A stretch of DNA of 64,000 nt from Asticcacaulis excentricus CB 48. Its GTDB lineage: Bacteria > Pseudomonadota > Alphaproteobacteria > Caulobacterales > Caulobacteraceae. A model generated the notes under the pieces. That model was not told the origin of the DNA and ran no database searches. It saw only the letters and a program-made list of their open reading frames with translations. The DNA lies in NCBI RefSeq assembly GCF_000175215.2, contig NC_014817.1, positions 586,501 to 650,500 of the forward strand, given 5' to 3'. The stretch's first letter is position 1, and each line of letters begins with the position of its first letter. The position numbers and the translations under genes are program-made. Positions 23,871 to 32,523 of the stretch are shown in pieces.

Positions 23871-24185
23871 TCAGGAATTGCGCGCAGGGGCGATGTGATC
23901 ACGGATCACGTATTCGTTAGGGGCATTGAGGCCCAGCAGAACGCGGGCGCGTTCTTCAAGCAATTCTTTGGAAAGATTATCAGTTCTCAAATAACGGGCG
24001 CGGGCCTCAAGATCCTGCCGCTCAGCGGCAAGATCAGACAGAAGTTTTTGCTTTTCGGCCAGCTCAACCTGACGGGTTTCCTGCGAGAAGAAGCCTTTAT
24101 CGCCAGTCAAATACTGTACGCCGCAGTAGGTCAGAAATATAGCGATGATCGCGGTAGGCAAATAGGGCCTCAGTTTCTGAATCAC
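23871..24185 (-). CDS. ftsB: Septum formation initiator FtsB/DivIC
   Basis: FtsB is a small bitopic protein that links FtsL and FtsQ in the divisome. The 104-residue product has one transmembrane helix (YLPTAIIAIFLTYCGVQYL, about 7-25) and then a periplasmic coiled coil (VELAEKQKLLSDLAAERQDLEAR onward, 40-85). I chose GTG 24185 because AAGGGG stands at the right distance; GTG 24212 would add nine residues. The position between eno and pdhA is conserved in alphaproteobacteria. Confidence 0.88.
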   Translation of the reverse strand: MIQKLRPYLPTAIIAIFLTYCGVQYLTGDKGFFSQETRQVELAEKQKLLSDLAAERQDLEARARYLRTDNLSKELLEERARVLLGLNAPNEYVIRDHIAPARNS

Positions 24186-24299
24186 GACTTTCGCCCCTTC
24201 TGGACGGACCACATTGACAGGAGGGATTTTTGTCCGTGTCGGTTTAACAAACTGTTACCGAACATGTCACTTCAACTGAAAGAATTTATCATAAAACGC

Positions 24300-24331
24300 G
24301 AGCGGCGCAGGACACCTGCGCCGCTCTTTTT
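24300..24331. terminator. Rho-independent terminator after eno
   Basis: GAGCGGCGCAGG (24300-24311) pairs with CCTGCGCCGCTC (24315-24326) around ACA. T5 follows on the plus strand and a weaker AAAA stands on the left side, the U side for eno transcripts. Confidence 0.65.
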
Positions 24332-24379
24332 GGCATATTTGTAAAAAATGTCCCAGCCGGTGAGAGGCCGGTTCGGGCT

Positions 24380-25657
24380 TTAGCTGCGGATGACGGACAG
24401 GCCGGCAAAGACGGCTTCGTCGTCGAGGATCGATTCGATACGCAGCAACTGGTTGTACTTGGCCAGCCGGTCCGAACGCGCCAGCGAGCCCGTCTTGATC
24501 TGACCACAGTTCAGCGCCACCGCCAGGTCGGCAATGGTCGAGTCTTCGGTTTCACCCGAACGGTGCGACATCACCGAGGTATAGCCCGAACGGTGCGCCA
24601 TATCGACGGCGTCCATGGTTTCCGACAGGGTGCCGATCTGGTTCACCTTGACGAGGATCGAGTTGGCGAGGCCTTCGACAATGCCCGTTTCCAGACGGCT
24701 TGGGTTGGTGACGAACAGGTCGTCGCCGACCAGTTGCAAACGGTCGCCCAGACGCTCGGTCAGGAGCGCCCAGCCTTCGAAATCGTCTTCGGACATGCCG
24801 TCTTCGATCGAGCAGATCGGGAACTTGTCGGCAAGGTTGGCGAGATAATCGACCATTTCTTCGCGGCTCAGGACCTTGCCCTCGCCTTCCAGATGGTATT
24901 TTTCGTCCTTGAAGAACTCGGTGGAGGCCACGTCGAGCGCCAGCCAGTAGTCTTCACCGGCCTTGTAGCCTGCGGCGGTACCGGCATCGACGATGAATTG
25001 CAGCGCCACCTCGGCCGAGGACAAGTTCGGCGCGAAGCCACCTTCGTCACCGACATTGGTGTTGTGACCGGCCTTTTTGAGCGCCGACTTGAGGCTGTGG
25101 AAGATTTCCGCGCCCATACGCAGGGCTTCGGAGAAGGTTTCGGCGCCGGCCGGAACGATCATGAATTCCTGAATGTCGATGGGGTTGTCGGCGTGTGCGC
25201 CGCCATTGATGATGTTCATCAGCGGCACGGGCAGGACGCGGGCCGACAGGCCACCCACATACTTATAGAGCGGCAGGTTAACCGAAGCCGCCGCCGCCTT
25301 GGCCACGGCCAGAGACACGCCCAGAATGGCATTGGCCCCCAGACGGGCCTTGTTCTCGGTGCCGTCGAGATTGATCAGGATCTGGTCGATGTGGCGCTGA
25401 TCGCGGGCGTCGAGGCCGCTCAGGGCTTCATAGATTTCGCCATTGACGGCATCGACCGCCTGACGCACGCCCTTGCCCAGATAGCGGCTCTTGTCGCCGT
25501 CGCGCTTTTCGACGGCTTCGTGCGCGCCGGTGGAGGCACCCGACGGCACAGCGGCGCGACCGAAAGCGCCGTCTTCGAGGGTGACATCGACCTCAACGGT
25601 CGGATTGCCGCGCGAGTCGAGGATTTCACGAGCAACGATATCAATAATGGCGGACAT
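24380..25657 (-). CDS. eno: Enolase
   Basis: Enolase interconverts 2-phosphoglycerate and phosphoenolpyruvate in glycolysis; in many bacteria it is also part of the RNA degradosome. The 425-residue protein starts at ATG 25657 (MSAIIDIVAREILDSRGNPT); an upstream in-frame ATG would add 15 unrelated residues. Key motifs are ASTGAHEA, GDEGGFAPNL with the catalytic Glu, SIEDGMSEDDFEGW, the Lys in LVKVNQIGTLSE and SHRSGETED. It is monocistronic by its own terminator, and the HAD gene lies upstream in the same direction. Confidence 0.98.
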   Translation of the reverse strand: MSAIIDIVAREILDSRGNPTVEVDVTLEDGAFGRAAVPSGASTGAHEAVEKRDGDKSRYLGKGVRQAVDAVNGEIYEALSGLDARDQRHIDQILINLDGTENKARLGANAILGVSLAVAKAAAASVNLPLYKYVGGLSARVLPVPLMNIINGGAHADNPIDIQEFMIVPAGAETFSEALRMGAEIFHSLKSALKKAGHNTNVGDEGGFAPNLSSAEVALQFIVDAGTAAGYKAGEDYWLALDVASTEFFKDEKYHLEGEGKVLSREEMVDYLANLADKFPICSIEDGMSEDDFEGWALLTERLGDRLQLVGDDLFVTNPSRLETGIVEGLANSILVKVNQIGTLSETMDAVDMAHRSGYTSVMSHRSGETEDSTIADLAVALNCGQIKTGSLARSDRLAKYNQLLRIESILDDEAVFAGLSVIRS

Positions 25658-25742
25658 GGCAATCTTCCCTGAGGGGTTTGAAAAACGAGGGTTGCTTAGC
25701 AAGCGCGCCCAAGCCTGACAAGCCCGCCACGGGGGATGCGTC

Positions 25743-26372
25743 TCATATATTGAGTATATCGGCGGGCTTCTCGAAGACGTGATCCGGCTTTTCGCTCAGC
25801 AGGCTGTCTTCATGGGCATAGCCCCAGGTCACCGCCCCCACAGCAATGCCCACCTTGCGCGCCGCTTCGATGTCGCGCAACTCATCGCCGATAGACAGGG
25901 TTGCCTCCGGACGGGCCTTGAAGGCCTTGAGCACGCCCTTGAACTTGGCCGCCTTGCCAAAAAGCGATGAACCACACGAATACTGATCGATCAGGGCGCT
26001 CAGCTCAGCCCCCAGCACGGTGCGTACATTGTCAGCGTCGTTTGAGGTCACCACCACCACGGTCACACCGCGCGCCTTCAAATTGCGTATCACCTCAGCA
26101 ATCCCGTCAAACAGCACGATTTTCTCAATCTGCTGGTTCTGTAGCCTCTGGGCGTAGGTGGCAATGGCCGGCAGTTTGAGCAGCGGCACCTTCAGGCGCT
26201 TCAGCAACTCACGCGGCCCCAGACGACGCAGTTCGTCAAGGTGCGAACGGTCCGGGTTTTCAAAACCGAAGCGTTCAGCCAGATGGTCGAACACCTCCAG
26301 GAACCACGGAAACGAATCGGCCAGCGTGCCGTCGAAATCGAAGATCACCAGACGATAGGGATAGGGGGGCAT
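25743..26372 (-). CDS. HAD-family phosphatase (phosphoglycolate phosphatase-like)
   Basis: A 209-residue haloacid dehalogenase-type hydrolase with motif I DFDGTLADS (nucleophile and acid Asp), motif II VVTSNDADN, a motif III Lys near GKAAKFKG and motif IV GDELRDIEAARKVGIAVGAVTWGYA. The helical cap between motifs I and II puts it in subclass C1, next to Gph and PhnX relatives. The substrate is probably a small phosphate ester; sequence alone does not separate phosphoglycolate phosphatase from a general HAD phosphatase. Confidence 0.85.
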   Translation of the reverse strand: MPPYPYRLVIFDFDGTLADSFPWFLEVFDHLAERFGFENPDRSHLDELRRLGPRELLKRLKVPLLKLPAIATYAQRLQNQQIEKIVLFDGIAEVIRNLKARGVTVVVVTSNDADNVRTVLGAELSALIDQYSCGSSLFGKAAKFKGVLKAFKARPEATLSIGDELRDIEAARKVGIAVGAVTWGYAHEDSLLSEKPDHVFEKPADILNI

Positions 26373-26390
26373 GAAAGGCCTTCCGGAATC

Positions 26391-26417
26391 AAAAACGCGG
26401 CACCTGAGGCGCCGCGT
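26391..26417 (-). terminator. Rho-independent terminator after rpmF
   Basis: ACGCGGC (26395-26401) pairs with GCCGCGT (26411-26417). On the minus strand the stem is followed by a U5 run (A5 at 26391-26395). It lies 28 bp beyond the rpmF stop. Confidence 0.7.
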
Positions 26418-26444
26418 CTTTATATCTTCGGTCGATAAAGGCGG

Positions 26445-26627
26445 TTAGTCCTTTTTCGGCGTAATCACCTGACGGCCCTTGTAGATGCCGGTCTTCAGGT
26501 CGATGTGGTGCGGACGGCGCAGTTCGCCGGTGTCCTTGTCTTCCACAAACGAGTTGGCGCCGAGCGCGTGGTGCGAGCGACGCATGTTGCGCCGCGAGGG
26601 GGATACTTTCCGCTTAGGTACGGCCAT
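26445..26627 (-). CDS. rpmF: 50S ribosomal protein L32
   Basis: A 60-residue ribosomal protein, complete, starting MAVPKRKVSPSRRNMRRSHHAL and continuing HHIDLKTGIYKGRQVI. It has no cysteines, so it is the zinc-free form of L32. It is not beside yceD and plsX, where rpmF is found in many proteobacteria; here those genes lie 3 kb away. It is followed by its own terminator. Confidence 0.97.
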   Translation of the reverse strand: MAVPKRKVSPSRRNMRRSHHALGANSFVEDKDTGELRRPHHIDLKTGIYKGRQVITPKKD

Positions 26628-26920
26628 GTCCGACTCTCTTTTTCAAGTGAGGCTCGATAAGCTTTTACCCAAGCCTTTCAAGCGTAGAATGATGTGTAGA
26701 CCGGTTGTTCTTCCGGTCGGAAGGCGCGCCTTATGCCTCAAGAGCGCAAAAGGATCAAGGGGTCAGATGTAATAAATATTGCCACCTCCCCGGTTGCTCA
26801 CCGGAATGCGCCGGTCGGGTGTATATATGGAGCACATTTCCGCCGCAATCCATTCAGATGCCATTCAGCTTGCCGGGCGCTCAGTAGCGTTATCCCATGC
26901 ACAGATATTCAGGTGGCATT

Positions 26921-27463
26921 ATGAAACCCTCGTTTTTTCAACGGCATCTGCCGCTGGCCCTGATCGGGGTCGGCCTGTTCGCTTTGGCCGCCCCTACCCT
27001 GGCTTCGGCACAAGGCTATGACGGCTATTGCTATCAGCGTAAATCCAACTCCACGGCGACGGGCGCGGTGATCGGCGCTCTGGCCGGAGCGGCCATCGGC
27101 AACGGTTCCTCGCATCGCTATGACCGGGGCGGTAATACCGTGGCCGGTGCCGCCTTAGGTGCCGTAGTGGGCGGAGCCTTAGGCAATGCCTCCGTCGATT
27201 GCCACGATGGCCGCTACTATTCCTATGAACGCAGTGGTTACTATGACCCGCCGCCCCCGCCGCCGGGTTATGGCGTCGTCTATTACGAATCGCGCCCGCG
27301 CTATGATGGCTATTATGTCTATCGCGAGCGCTATTACGGCCCGCGCTACTATCCAGCCCCGCGCAGCTATTATTACCGCGACCGCTATGACCGTTACGAT
27401 CGTTATGACCGCCATGAGCGGCGCGAACGGGAATATTATCATCATCGCCGTGAGCGATGGTAA
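26921..27463 (+). CDS. Exported glycine-zipper protein with Tyr/Arg-rich tail
   Basis: A 180-residue secreted or envelope protein. The signal peptide covers residues 1-32 (ending LASAQG); ATG 26921 gives it a proper n-region. Residues 45-90 hold two glycine-zipper segments (TGAVIGALAGAAIGNG and AGAALGAVVGGALGN) of the kind found in 17-kDa-antigen and RcnB-like proteins, which can pack into or against membranes. The C-terminal half is extremely rich in Tyr, Arg and Asp with an RYD repeat (RDRYDRYDRYDRHERR). Cys in YCYQ and VDC may pair. A strong terminator follows. The function is unknown; related proteins are linked to envelope stress. Confidence 0.75.
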   Translation: MKPSFFQRHLPLALIGVGLFALAAPTLASAQGYDGYCYQRKSNSTATGAVIGALAGAAIGNGSSHRYDRGGNTVAGAALGAVVGGALGNASVDCHDGRYYSYERSGYYDPPPPPPGYGVVYYESRPRYDGYYVYRERYYGPRYYPAPRSYYYRDRYDRYDRYDRHERREREYYHHRRERW

Positions 27464-27465
27464 AG

Positions 27466-27503
27466 ACAAAAGAGACGGTCCCATAAGGGACCGTCTCTTT
27501 TGT
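27466..27503 (+). terminator. Strong rho-independent terminator
   Basis: A 17-bp perfect stem (27466-27482 with 27487-27503) with loop ATAA and T-rich 3' side. It ends the glycine-zipper gene and lies 6 bp from the 3' end of the minus-strand tRNA, so it could also end the tRNA transcript. Confidence 0.85.
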
Positions 27504-27507
27504 TTTG

Positions 27508-27585
<78 letters not shown>

Positions 27586-27806
27586 ACAAAGAAGGCATCC
27601 CTTTAAATAAGGGATACGCATACGCCCGAAACCGGTCGTATGCGTCTGGAGGCCGCTCTATACGGAAACGCCGGAACTCACGCAAGCCTTTGCCGTCAAA
27701 AAAATGCAGTATGTTGGGGAGAAACCGGAGGATAGCAGCGGAGAGTGGGGCTTTGAGAATCACGCAAGCTGTGACCCTTCGCGGTTCGAATCCTGGAGCA
27801 GAGACC
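27586..27806. other. Region between the two tRNA-Pro genes
   Basis: About 220 bp with no gene. It contains two hairpins at 27597-27615 and 27616-27645. A plus-strand GCGGTTCGAATCC (27781-27793) looks like a tRNA T-loop but has no matching stem or cloverleaf. Confidence 0.5.
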
Positions 27807-27853
27807 TTAAACACATAAGGGCCGCCCCGGAGGGGCGACCCTTATGTGTTTAA
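27807..27853 (-). terminator. Terminator after tRNA-Pro(GGG)
   Basis: A 15-bp stem (27807-27821 with 27839-27853) capped by an inner CGCCCC/GGGGCG stem. It begins 1 bp from the encoded CCA of the tRNA. Confidence 0.75.
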
Positions 27854-27854
27854 A

Positions 27855-27931
<77 letters not shown>

Positions 27932-28039
27932 ACACCTCTTCGCAGAGGCCCCCTCTGGTAAGGAGAACGCGGCTTATAGAGAGGAATAAAGCGGCCTGCA
28001 ATAGGCCACAGACGTTTTCCACCGCTCACATGCGGCCGA

Positions 28040-28564
28040 TTAGAGGCCCTTCAGGCTGATTAGCATGGTTTTCTGAGCGTTTTCGAGGCTTTGAGCGATG
28101 GCCAGAAGGCGTGTGCGCGTCTCTTCGCTCAGGCCGCGAACGACCGGCAGGGCCGACATCTCGTCAAAATCAAACGCCGGTTCGGCACTGTCTGCCATGA
28201 CTTTGCGCGGTAAGGGCGGCGCGGATACGACCTCCATCGGCGCGTCATCCGGTTCCACGTAAACATCCGCCGCCGGGATGAAGGCCGTACTGCCCCCCTG
28301 CCCGGCCGACAGCAGCGCCTTTTGTCCCTCGTCCTTGTACAGCTTCTGAACGCCGCGAATCGTATAGCCGCGGTCGTGCAGCAGCACCTTCACCCCCATC
28401 AGCAGGTCAATATCCTGCGGACGGTAGAAGCGACGCCCCCCGGCGCGCTTGGTCGGACGGATAAAGGTGAACTTGGTTTCCCAGAACCGCAGCACATGCT
28501 GGGGCACGCCCACAGCGTCAGCGGTCTCGGAAATGGTACGAAAGGCGAGAGGCCCCTTGGACAC
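28040..28564 (-). CDS. MerR-family transcriptional regulator
   Basis: A 174-residue regulator with an N-terminal MerR winged helix: TISETADAVGVPQHVLRFWE, then RRFYRPQDIDLLMGVKVLLHDRGYTIRGVQKL. It lacks the Cys pattern of metal-sensing MerR proteins. The C-terminal half is low in complexity and may hold a dimer helix. The start is GTG 28564. It follows ihfA by 22 bp; the ihfA-merR pair is conserved across proteobacteria, though the function of this MerR is not known. Confidence 0.88.
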   Translation of the reverse strand: MSKGPLAFRTISETADAVGVPQHVLRFWETKFTFIRPTKRAGGRRFYRPQDIDLLMGVKVLLHDRGYTIRGVQKLYKDEGQKALLSAGQGGSTAFIPAADVYVEPDDAPMEVVSAPPLPRKVMADSAEPAFDFDEMSALPVVRGLSEETRTRLLAIAQSLENAQKTMLISLKGL

Positions 28565-28586
28565 GTGTACTGGCCTTTTTTACGAC

Positions 28587-28889
28587 TTATTCGCCGATGC
28601 CGGCATCGACGCGGGCCTTCATGATCTGCGAGGCCCGGAAGGAGATGACCTTGCGCGGATCAATGGCCGCTGGCTTGCCGGTCTTGGGGTTACGGCCCAC
28701 GCGGGCGTTCTTTTCTCGGACCTGAAACACGCCAAAGCCTGACAGCTTGACCGTCTCGCCCTTTTCCAGCGAGTCAATGACCAGATCGAGGGTGCGTTCA
28801 ACAAGAGCCGCACATTCCTGACGCGGCAGGCCCAGCTCATTATGCACCGCTTCGAACAGTTCGGCGCGGGTCAGGGTCGTGGCTTTCAT
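28587..28889 (-). CDS. ihfA: Integration host factor subunit alpha
   Basis: IHF bends DNA sharply and serves replication, recombination and sigma-54-type promoters. The 100-residue protein has KATTLTRAELFEAV, the arm motif VGRNPKTGKP and FRASQIMKARV. ATG 28889 is preceded by GGAGGGG; an in-frame start 87 bp upstream would add a tail not seen in the family. It is part of the plsX-fabH-ihfA-merR run. Confidence 0.96.
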   Translation of the reverse strand: MKATTLTRAELFEAVHNELGLPRQECAALVERTLDLVIDSLEKGETVKLSGFGVFQVREKNARVGRNPKTGKPAAIDPRKVISFRASQIMKARVDAGIGE

Positions 28890-29011
28890 ATTAAATCCCC
28901 TCCGGAATGATCCATCAGAGAGAACCATACGCATTTTCCCGTTCACGTCAAAGGGTTGGACGCGGCTTGTCATCAAATAAATGAGATTTTCGTCTCAATA
29001 TACGGTTTGCC

Positions 29012-29992
29012 TTACAGGCGGATCGCCGCCGCCGCCCAGGTCAGGCCGCCGCCCAGCGCTTCGATCAGCACCAGATCGCCCTTTTTGACCCGTCCGTCCT
29101 GTATCCCGGCATACCAGGCCAAAGGAATCGAGGCGGCTGAGGTGTTGGCGTGTTCGGCCACAGTCGAGATGACCTTCTCACGATCAAGCCCCAACCGGTC
29201 AGCCACACCGTCAAGGATGCGCTGATTGGCCTGATGCGGGATAAACCAGTCCACCGCCTGATGATCCAGCCCCGCCTTGTGCATAGCCGATTCGGCGGCT
29301 TCGGAGATTTTCTGCACGGCGTGTTTGAACACCTGATTGCCCTGCATGCGAATCTTGCCGACGTGTCGGCCTGAATCGAAGACCCCGCCATCCACATAAA
29401 GCAGGTCGGTCTTGGAACCATCGCATTGCAGATCAAAGCTGAGGATGCCTGTATCCTCAGCCGTGCCCTGGCCTTGGGCGGCTTCAAGCACCACGGCCCC
29501 GGCCCCGTCGCCAAACAGGATGCAGGTCGAACGGTCCGTGTAGTCGAGGATGCGGCTCATCACCTCGGCCCCGATGACCAGCGCGCATTTCGACAGGCCG
29601 CGCGCGACAAACCCATCAGCCACGCTAAGAGCATAGACGAAGCCCGAACAGACCGCCTGCACGTCGAAGGCCGCGCCGCGCGGCACGCCCAGCTTGGCCT
29701 GAACGATCGAAGCGGTGGACGGAAAGGTCATGTCCGGCGTGGTGGTGGCCACGATAATGAGGTCGATATCCTCAATCGTGCGCCCCGCGGCTTCAAGCGC
29801 GATCTTCGCCGCCTCGACGGCCAGATCGCTGGTCAACTGGTCATCGCCCGCCTTATGACGCTTGCGGATGCCAGTGCGCGCCACGATCCATTCGTCCGTG
29901 GTATCCACCATGCGGGTGAAGTCCTCGTTAGAGAGGACCGTTTCAGGCAGATAACCGCCGACGCCGGTTACCGCCGTACGTGTTACGCTCAT
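29012..29992 (-). CDS. fabH: 3-oxoacyl-ACP synthase III
   Basis: FabH starts fatty-acid synthesis by condensing acetyl-CoA with malonyl-ACP. The 326-residue protein has the Cys-His-Asn triad: Cys in VQAVCSGFVYAL near 112, His in FIPHQANQRI near 250 and Asn in EHANTSAASIP near 280. It begins 2 bp after plsX and precedes ihfA by 122 bp. Confidence 0.97.
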   Translation of the reverse strand: MSVTRTAVTGVGGYLPETVLSNEDFTRMVDTTDEWIVARTGIRKRHKAGDDQLTSDLAVEAAKIALEAAGRTIEDIDLIIVATTTPDMTFPSTASIVQAKLGVPRGAAFDVQAVCSGFVYALSVADGFVARGLSKCALVIGAEVMSRILDYTDRSTCILFGDGAGAVVLEAAQGQGTAEDTGILSFDLQCDGSKTDLLYVDGGVFDSGRHVGKIRMQGNQVFKHAVQKISEAAESAMHKAGLDHQAVDWFIPHQANQRILDGVADRLGLDREKVISTVAEHANTSAASIPLAWYAGIQDGRVKKGDLVLIEALGGGLTWAAAAIRL

Positions 29993-29994
29993 GC

Positions 29995-31131
29995 TCAGGA
30001 TACCTTTTCATCCGCCATCTGCGGCGTTTCAGGGGATGCAACGTGCGCCTTGCGAACGTAGGCCAGCGCCTTGCGGATGTCCGTCGCATAGGCACTGGCG
30101 GCCAACGAAATGGCGACGCTCACGGCATTGGAATAGGCCCAAGCCTCGGCCCCGCCGTGGCTTTTGACGACAATGCCGTTGAGCCCCAGAAGCGGACCGC
30201 CATTGGCCGCACCCGGATCGACCGTTTTGGCCATAGCCCGCAGCGCCGGGGCGGCGAGAAGCGCCCCCAGCTTGGACAGCAACGACGAGGTCAGCGCGTC
30301 CTTGAACAGGTTCTTGACGAACTTGGCGGTGCCTTCGGCAGTTTTCAGAGCGATATTGCCCGTAAAACCATCGGTGACGACCACGTCCACCGTGCCCTTG
30401 CCGATATCGTCGCCTTCAACAAACCCGTAATAATTGATGCCGTCCACGCCTTCGCGCAGGATACGGTGCGCCTCACGCACCTCTTCATGACCCTTGACGT
30501 CCTCAGAGCCAACATTAAGCAGTCCGACCGTGGGCTTGTCCTTGCCGCGCACGGCGCGGTGGAAGGCCGTGCCCATGACGGCAAATTCGATCAGCTGATT
30601 GGCATCGGAGGTCACATTGGCCCCGACATCGAGCACCGTCCCCATACCACCCTTGGCATTCGGCCACGAACAGGCAATCGGCGGACGCTCAAGGTCTTCG
30701 GTGATCATCTTGAGGATCATCTTCGACAGCGCCATCAGCGCGCCGGTGTTCCCTGCCGAGACGACCGCATGGGCCGCGCCGCTTTTGACCGAGGAAATGG
30801 CCATAAACAGGCTGGTTGTCCGGCGTCGCAGGGCCTGAGCCGGCTTTTCGTCCATGGCTACCGACTGATCCGTGTGGACAATGGTGGCGACGGCCTTCAA
30901 TTCCGGACATTTGGCCAGTTCCGGCGCAATCAACGCCTCATCACCGTGCAGCAGAAAACGCAACCGGCCCGAACCGTCGCGCTTCAGCGCTTCTGCCGTA
31001 CCCGGCACAGTCACACGAGGGCCATGATCGCCGCCCATGGCATCGATTGCGATGACAACTGTGCCCTCAGGGGCGACGCCTATGCTTCCCACAGGCGTTT
31101 CGGACGGCGAAATAGGATCAGGGGAAGACAA
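29995..31131 (-). CDS. plsX: Phosphate acyltransferase PlsX
   Basis: PlsX makes acyl-phosphate from acyl-ACP, the first step of phospholipid synthesis with PlsY. The 378-residue protein has VIAIDAMGGDHGPRVTVPG near the start and GSEDVKGHEEVREAH and SDGFTGNIALKTAEG-like motifs. The start given is TTG 31131; GTG 31092 is a possible alternative, since the first 24 residues before VVIAIDAMGGD are not conserved. It lies in the conserved yceD-plsX-fabH order. Confidence 0.94.
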   Translation of the reverse strand: MSSPDPISPSETPVGSIGVAPEGTVVIAIDAMGGDHGPRVTVPGTAEALKRDGSGRLRFLLHGDEALIAPELAKCPELKAVATIVHTDQSVAMDEKPAQALRRRTTSLFMAISSVKSGAAHAVVSAGNTGALMALSKMILKMITEDLERPPIACSWPNAKGGMGTVLDVGANVTSDANQLIEFAVMGTAFHRAVRGKDKPTVGLLNVGSEDVKGHEEVREAHRILREGVDGINYYGFVEGDDIGKGTVDVVVTDGFTGNIALKTAEGTAKFVKNLFKDALTSSLLSKLGALLAAPALRAMAKTVDPGAANGGPLLGLNGIVVKSHGGAEAWAYSNAVSVAISLAASAYATDIRKALAYVRKAHVASPETPQMADEKVS

Positions 31132-31280
31132 GGGACGCTCTAAGACCTCACAGGGGTGCCAGGGTCGCCCTTATAGACCCTCCGGCGCAAGGCCGGAAGG
31201 TGGAAATAAGACGAGTCCCCGAGGCGGCGGACGATAACGCCCCCGCCGAACTTATCAAGATGCTTTTTCAGATCGCGTAC

Positions 31281-31817
31281 TCAGGCGTCATCGCCCTTCA
31301 GGCGCGACAGCACAGCAAAGGGCGACGGCTCCTTGGGCTGATCCGGCTCCGCGAACACGGCGCCCGGCTTACGTGCAAAGGGATCATAGGCTTCGCCAAG
31401 CGCTTCGATAACATACTGACCGACATCAATCTGACCGTTGACCGCCACGTCGGGCACATCGAGGTCTTCGACGCTCAGTTCCGTCTCTTCCTCGTTTGTC
31501 TTGCTCTTGCGCGCCTGCGCCACCACCACGACGTCGATGCACGCCGCGATCGGATGCCGGAAGGGTTCGAGCGTCACGCCGCATTCCTGCGTCACTTCCC
31601 CGCTCAGATCGACATCGACGATCACCTCATCGCTGCCCGGCAATTTGCGGCCTTTCGTCGTGACCTTTGCCGTCAGGTCGTGCAGGTCGATCATGCCGAA
31701 GTTTTCGGCAATCAGCGTGCGGCGCGCCGCATCGGCCGTCAGGGTCAGATCGAGCCCGCGAAAGGCCTCGTCAAAGCGCACAGTGTGCGTCCACAGCGGG
31801 GCATCGGCTTCGGTCAT
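31281..31817 (-). CDS. yceD: YceD/DUF177 protein
   Basis: A 178-residue DUF177 protein, usually found before rpmF and plsX. LTLTADAARRTLIAENFG and GEVTQECGVTLEPFRHPI match the family. In plants and some bacteria DUF177 is needed for 23S rRNA accumulation; the exact role here is unknown. It starts at ATG 31817, 3 bp after the chaperone gene upstream. Confidence 0.85.
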   Translation of the reverse strand: MTEADAPLWTHTVRFDEAFRGLDLTLTADAARRTLIAENFGMIDLHDLTAKVTTKGRKLPGSDEVIVDVDLSGEVTQECGVTLEPFRHPIAACIDVVVVAQARKSKTNEEETELSVEDLDVPDVAVNGQIDVGQYVIEALGEAYDPFARKPGAVFAEPDQPKEPSPFAVLSRLKGDDA

Positions 31818-31820
31818 GGC

Positions 31821-32408
31821 TCAGTTCTCCTTGGTATTTAAACGCGTTACTTCCGGCCAGTGTACCTCACCGGCCAGCAATCTGTCTGCACGCACCTGCG
31901 TGCGGACCTCATCCATATAGGCGCTCAAACCCGCCGCCCACAGAGGGGCCTGCGGGTCCGGGGTGTCATCCGTGGCATAGACGGTGCGTAACAGGTAATC
32001 GACCTGCGCACCCTCTGCATCGTCTTCCCAGATTTCGTTCCAGCGCACCAGCCGCGTATAGACCTGCTGGCTGAGCTTTTTCATCTTTTTCGGCACGGTC
32101 AGATCGCCCACCCCCTGTTCGCGCAGCGTGTCATCCAGCGCCAGAAGCAGCGAATCGAACAGGGCCTGAGAGGTTTCGCGGTACTGTTCCTCGTCTGATT
32201 TCAGGCGGTTGATCAGCAGAACAACATGCAGCACCAGAAGCTCGAATCGCGCCCCGATCTCATCCTTTACGCCGTAATCGGTATAGAAAACGACCTGACG
32301 CGACTGCGCCACAGCCGCCGCATAGAGGGCTTCGCCGGCCACGCGCGTCGGACTGGGCTTTTTCAGACCCAGACTTTCGCCGAGCGAGCTGAGGAATTTG
32401 TCGAGCAT
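31821..32408 (-). CDS. Ubiquinol-cytochrome c chaperone family protein (CBP3-like)
   Basis: A 195-residue protein of the Ubiq_cyt_C_chap family, with ALYAAAVAQSRQVVFYTDYGV, LLINRLKSDEEQYRETSQALFDSLLLALDDTLREQGVGDLTVPKKMKKL and YTRLVRWNE. In mitochondria the relative Cbp3 assists cytochrome b assembly; in alphaproteobacteria the role is inferred. It heads a probable operon with yceD and plsX and is divergent from bamE. Confidence 0.85.
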   Translation of the reverse strand: MLDKFLSSLGESLGLKKPSPTRVAGEALYAAAVAQSRQVVFYTDYGVKDEIGARFELLVLHVVLLINRLKSDEEQYRETSQALFDSLLLALDDTLREQGVGDLTVPKKMKKLSQQVYTRLVRWNEIWEDDAEGAQVDYLLRTVYATDDTPDPQAPLWAAGLSAYMDEVRTQVRADRLLAGEVHWPEVTRLNTKEN

Positions 32409-32523
32409 TTACGTCCCCGTCTCCGTTTGCGTTCTTGCCAAGCCGGAATATTTATGGCCTTCATTCGGCCCCAAGATTGCACTAAACAGTCTGGCACCCA
32501 AGGTCAAACCCGAACGGAACCTG

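Noticed and set aside
27375..27425. Tandem repeat in DNA coding the RYD stretch
   Set aside because: It is a short coding repeat within the glycine-zipper gene, not an independent element.
27781..27793. A T-loop-like GCGGTTCGAATCC on the plus strand, as a possible tRNA gene
   Set aside because: The bases around it cannot form a T stem, and no anticodon or acceptor stem fits; at most a relic.
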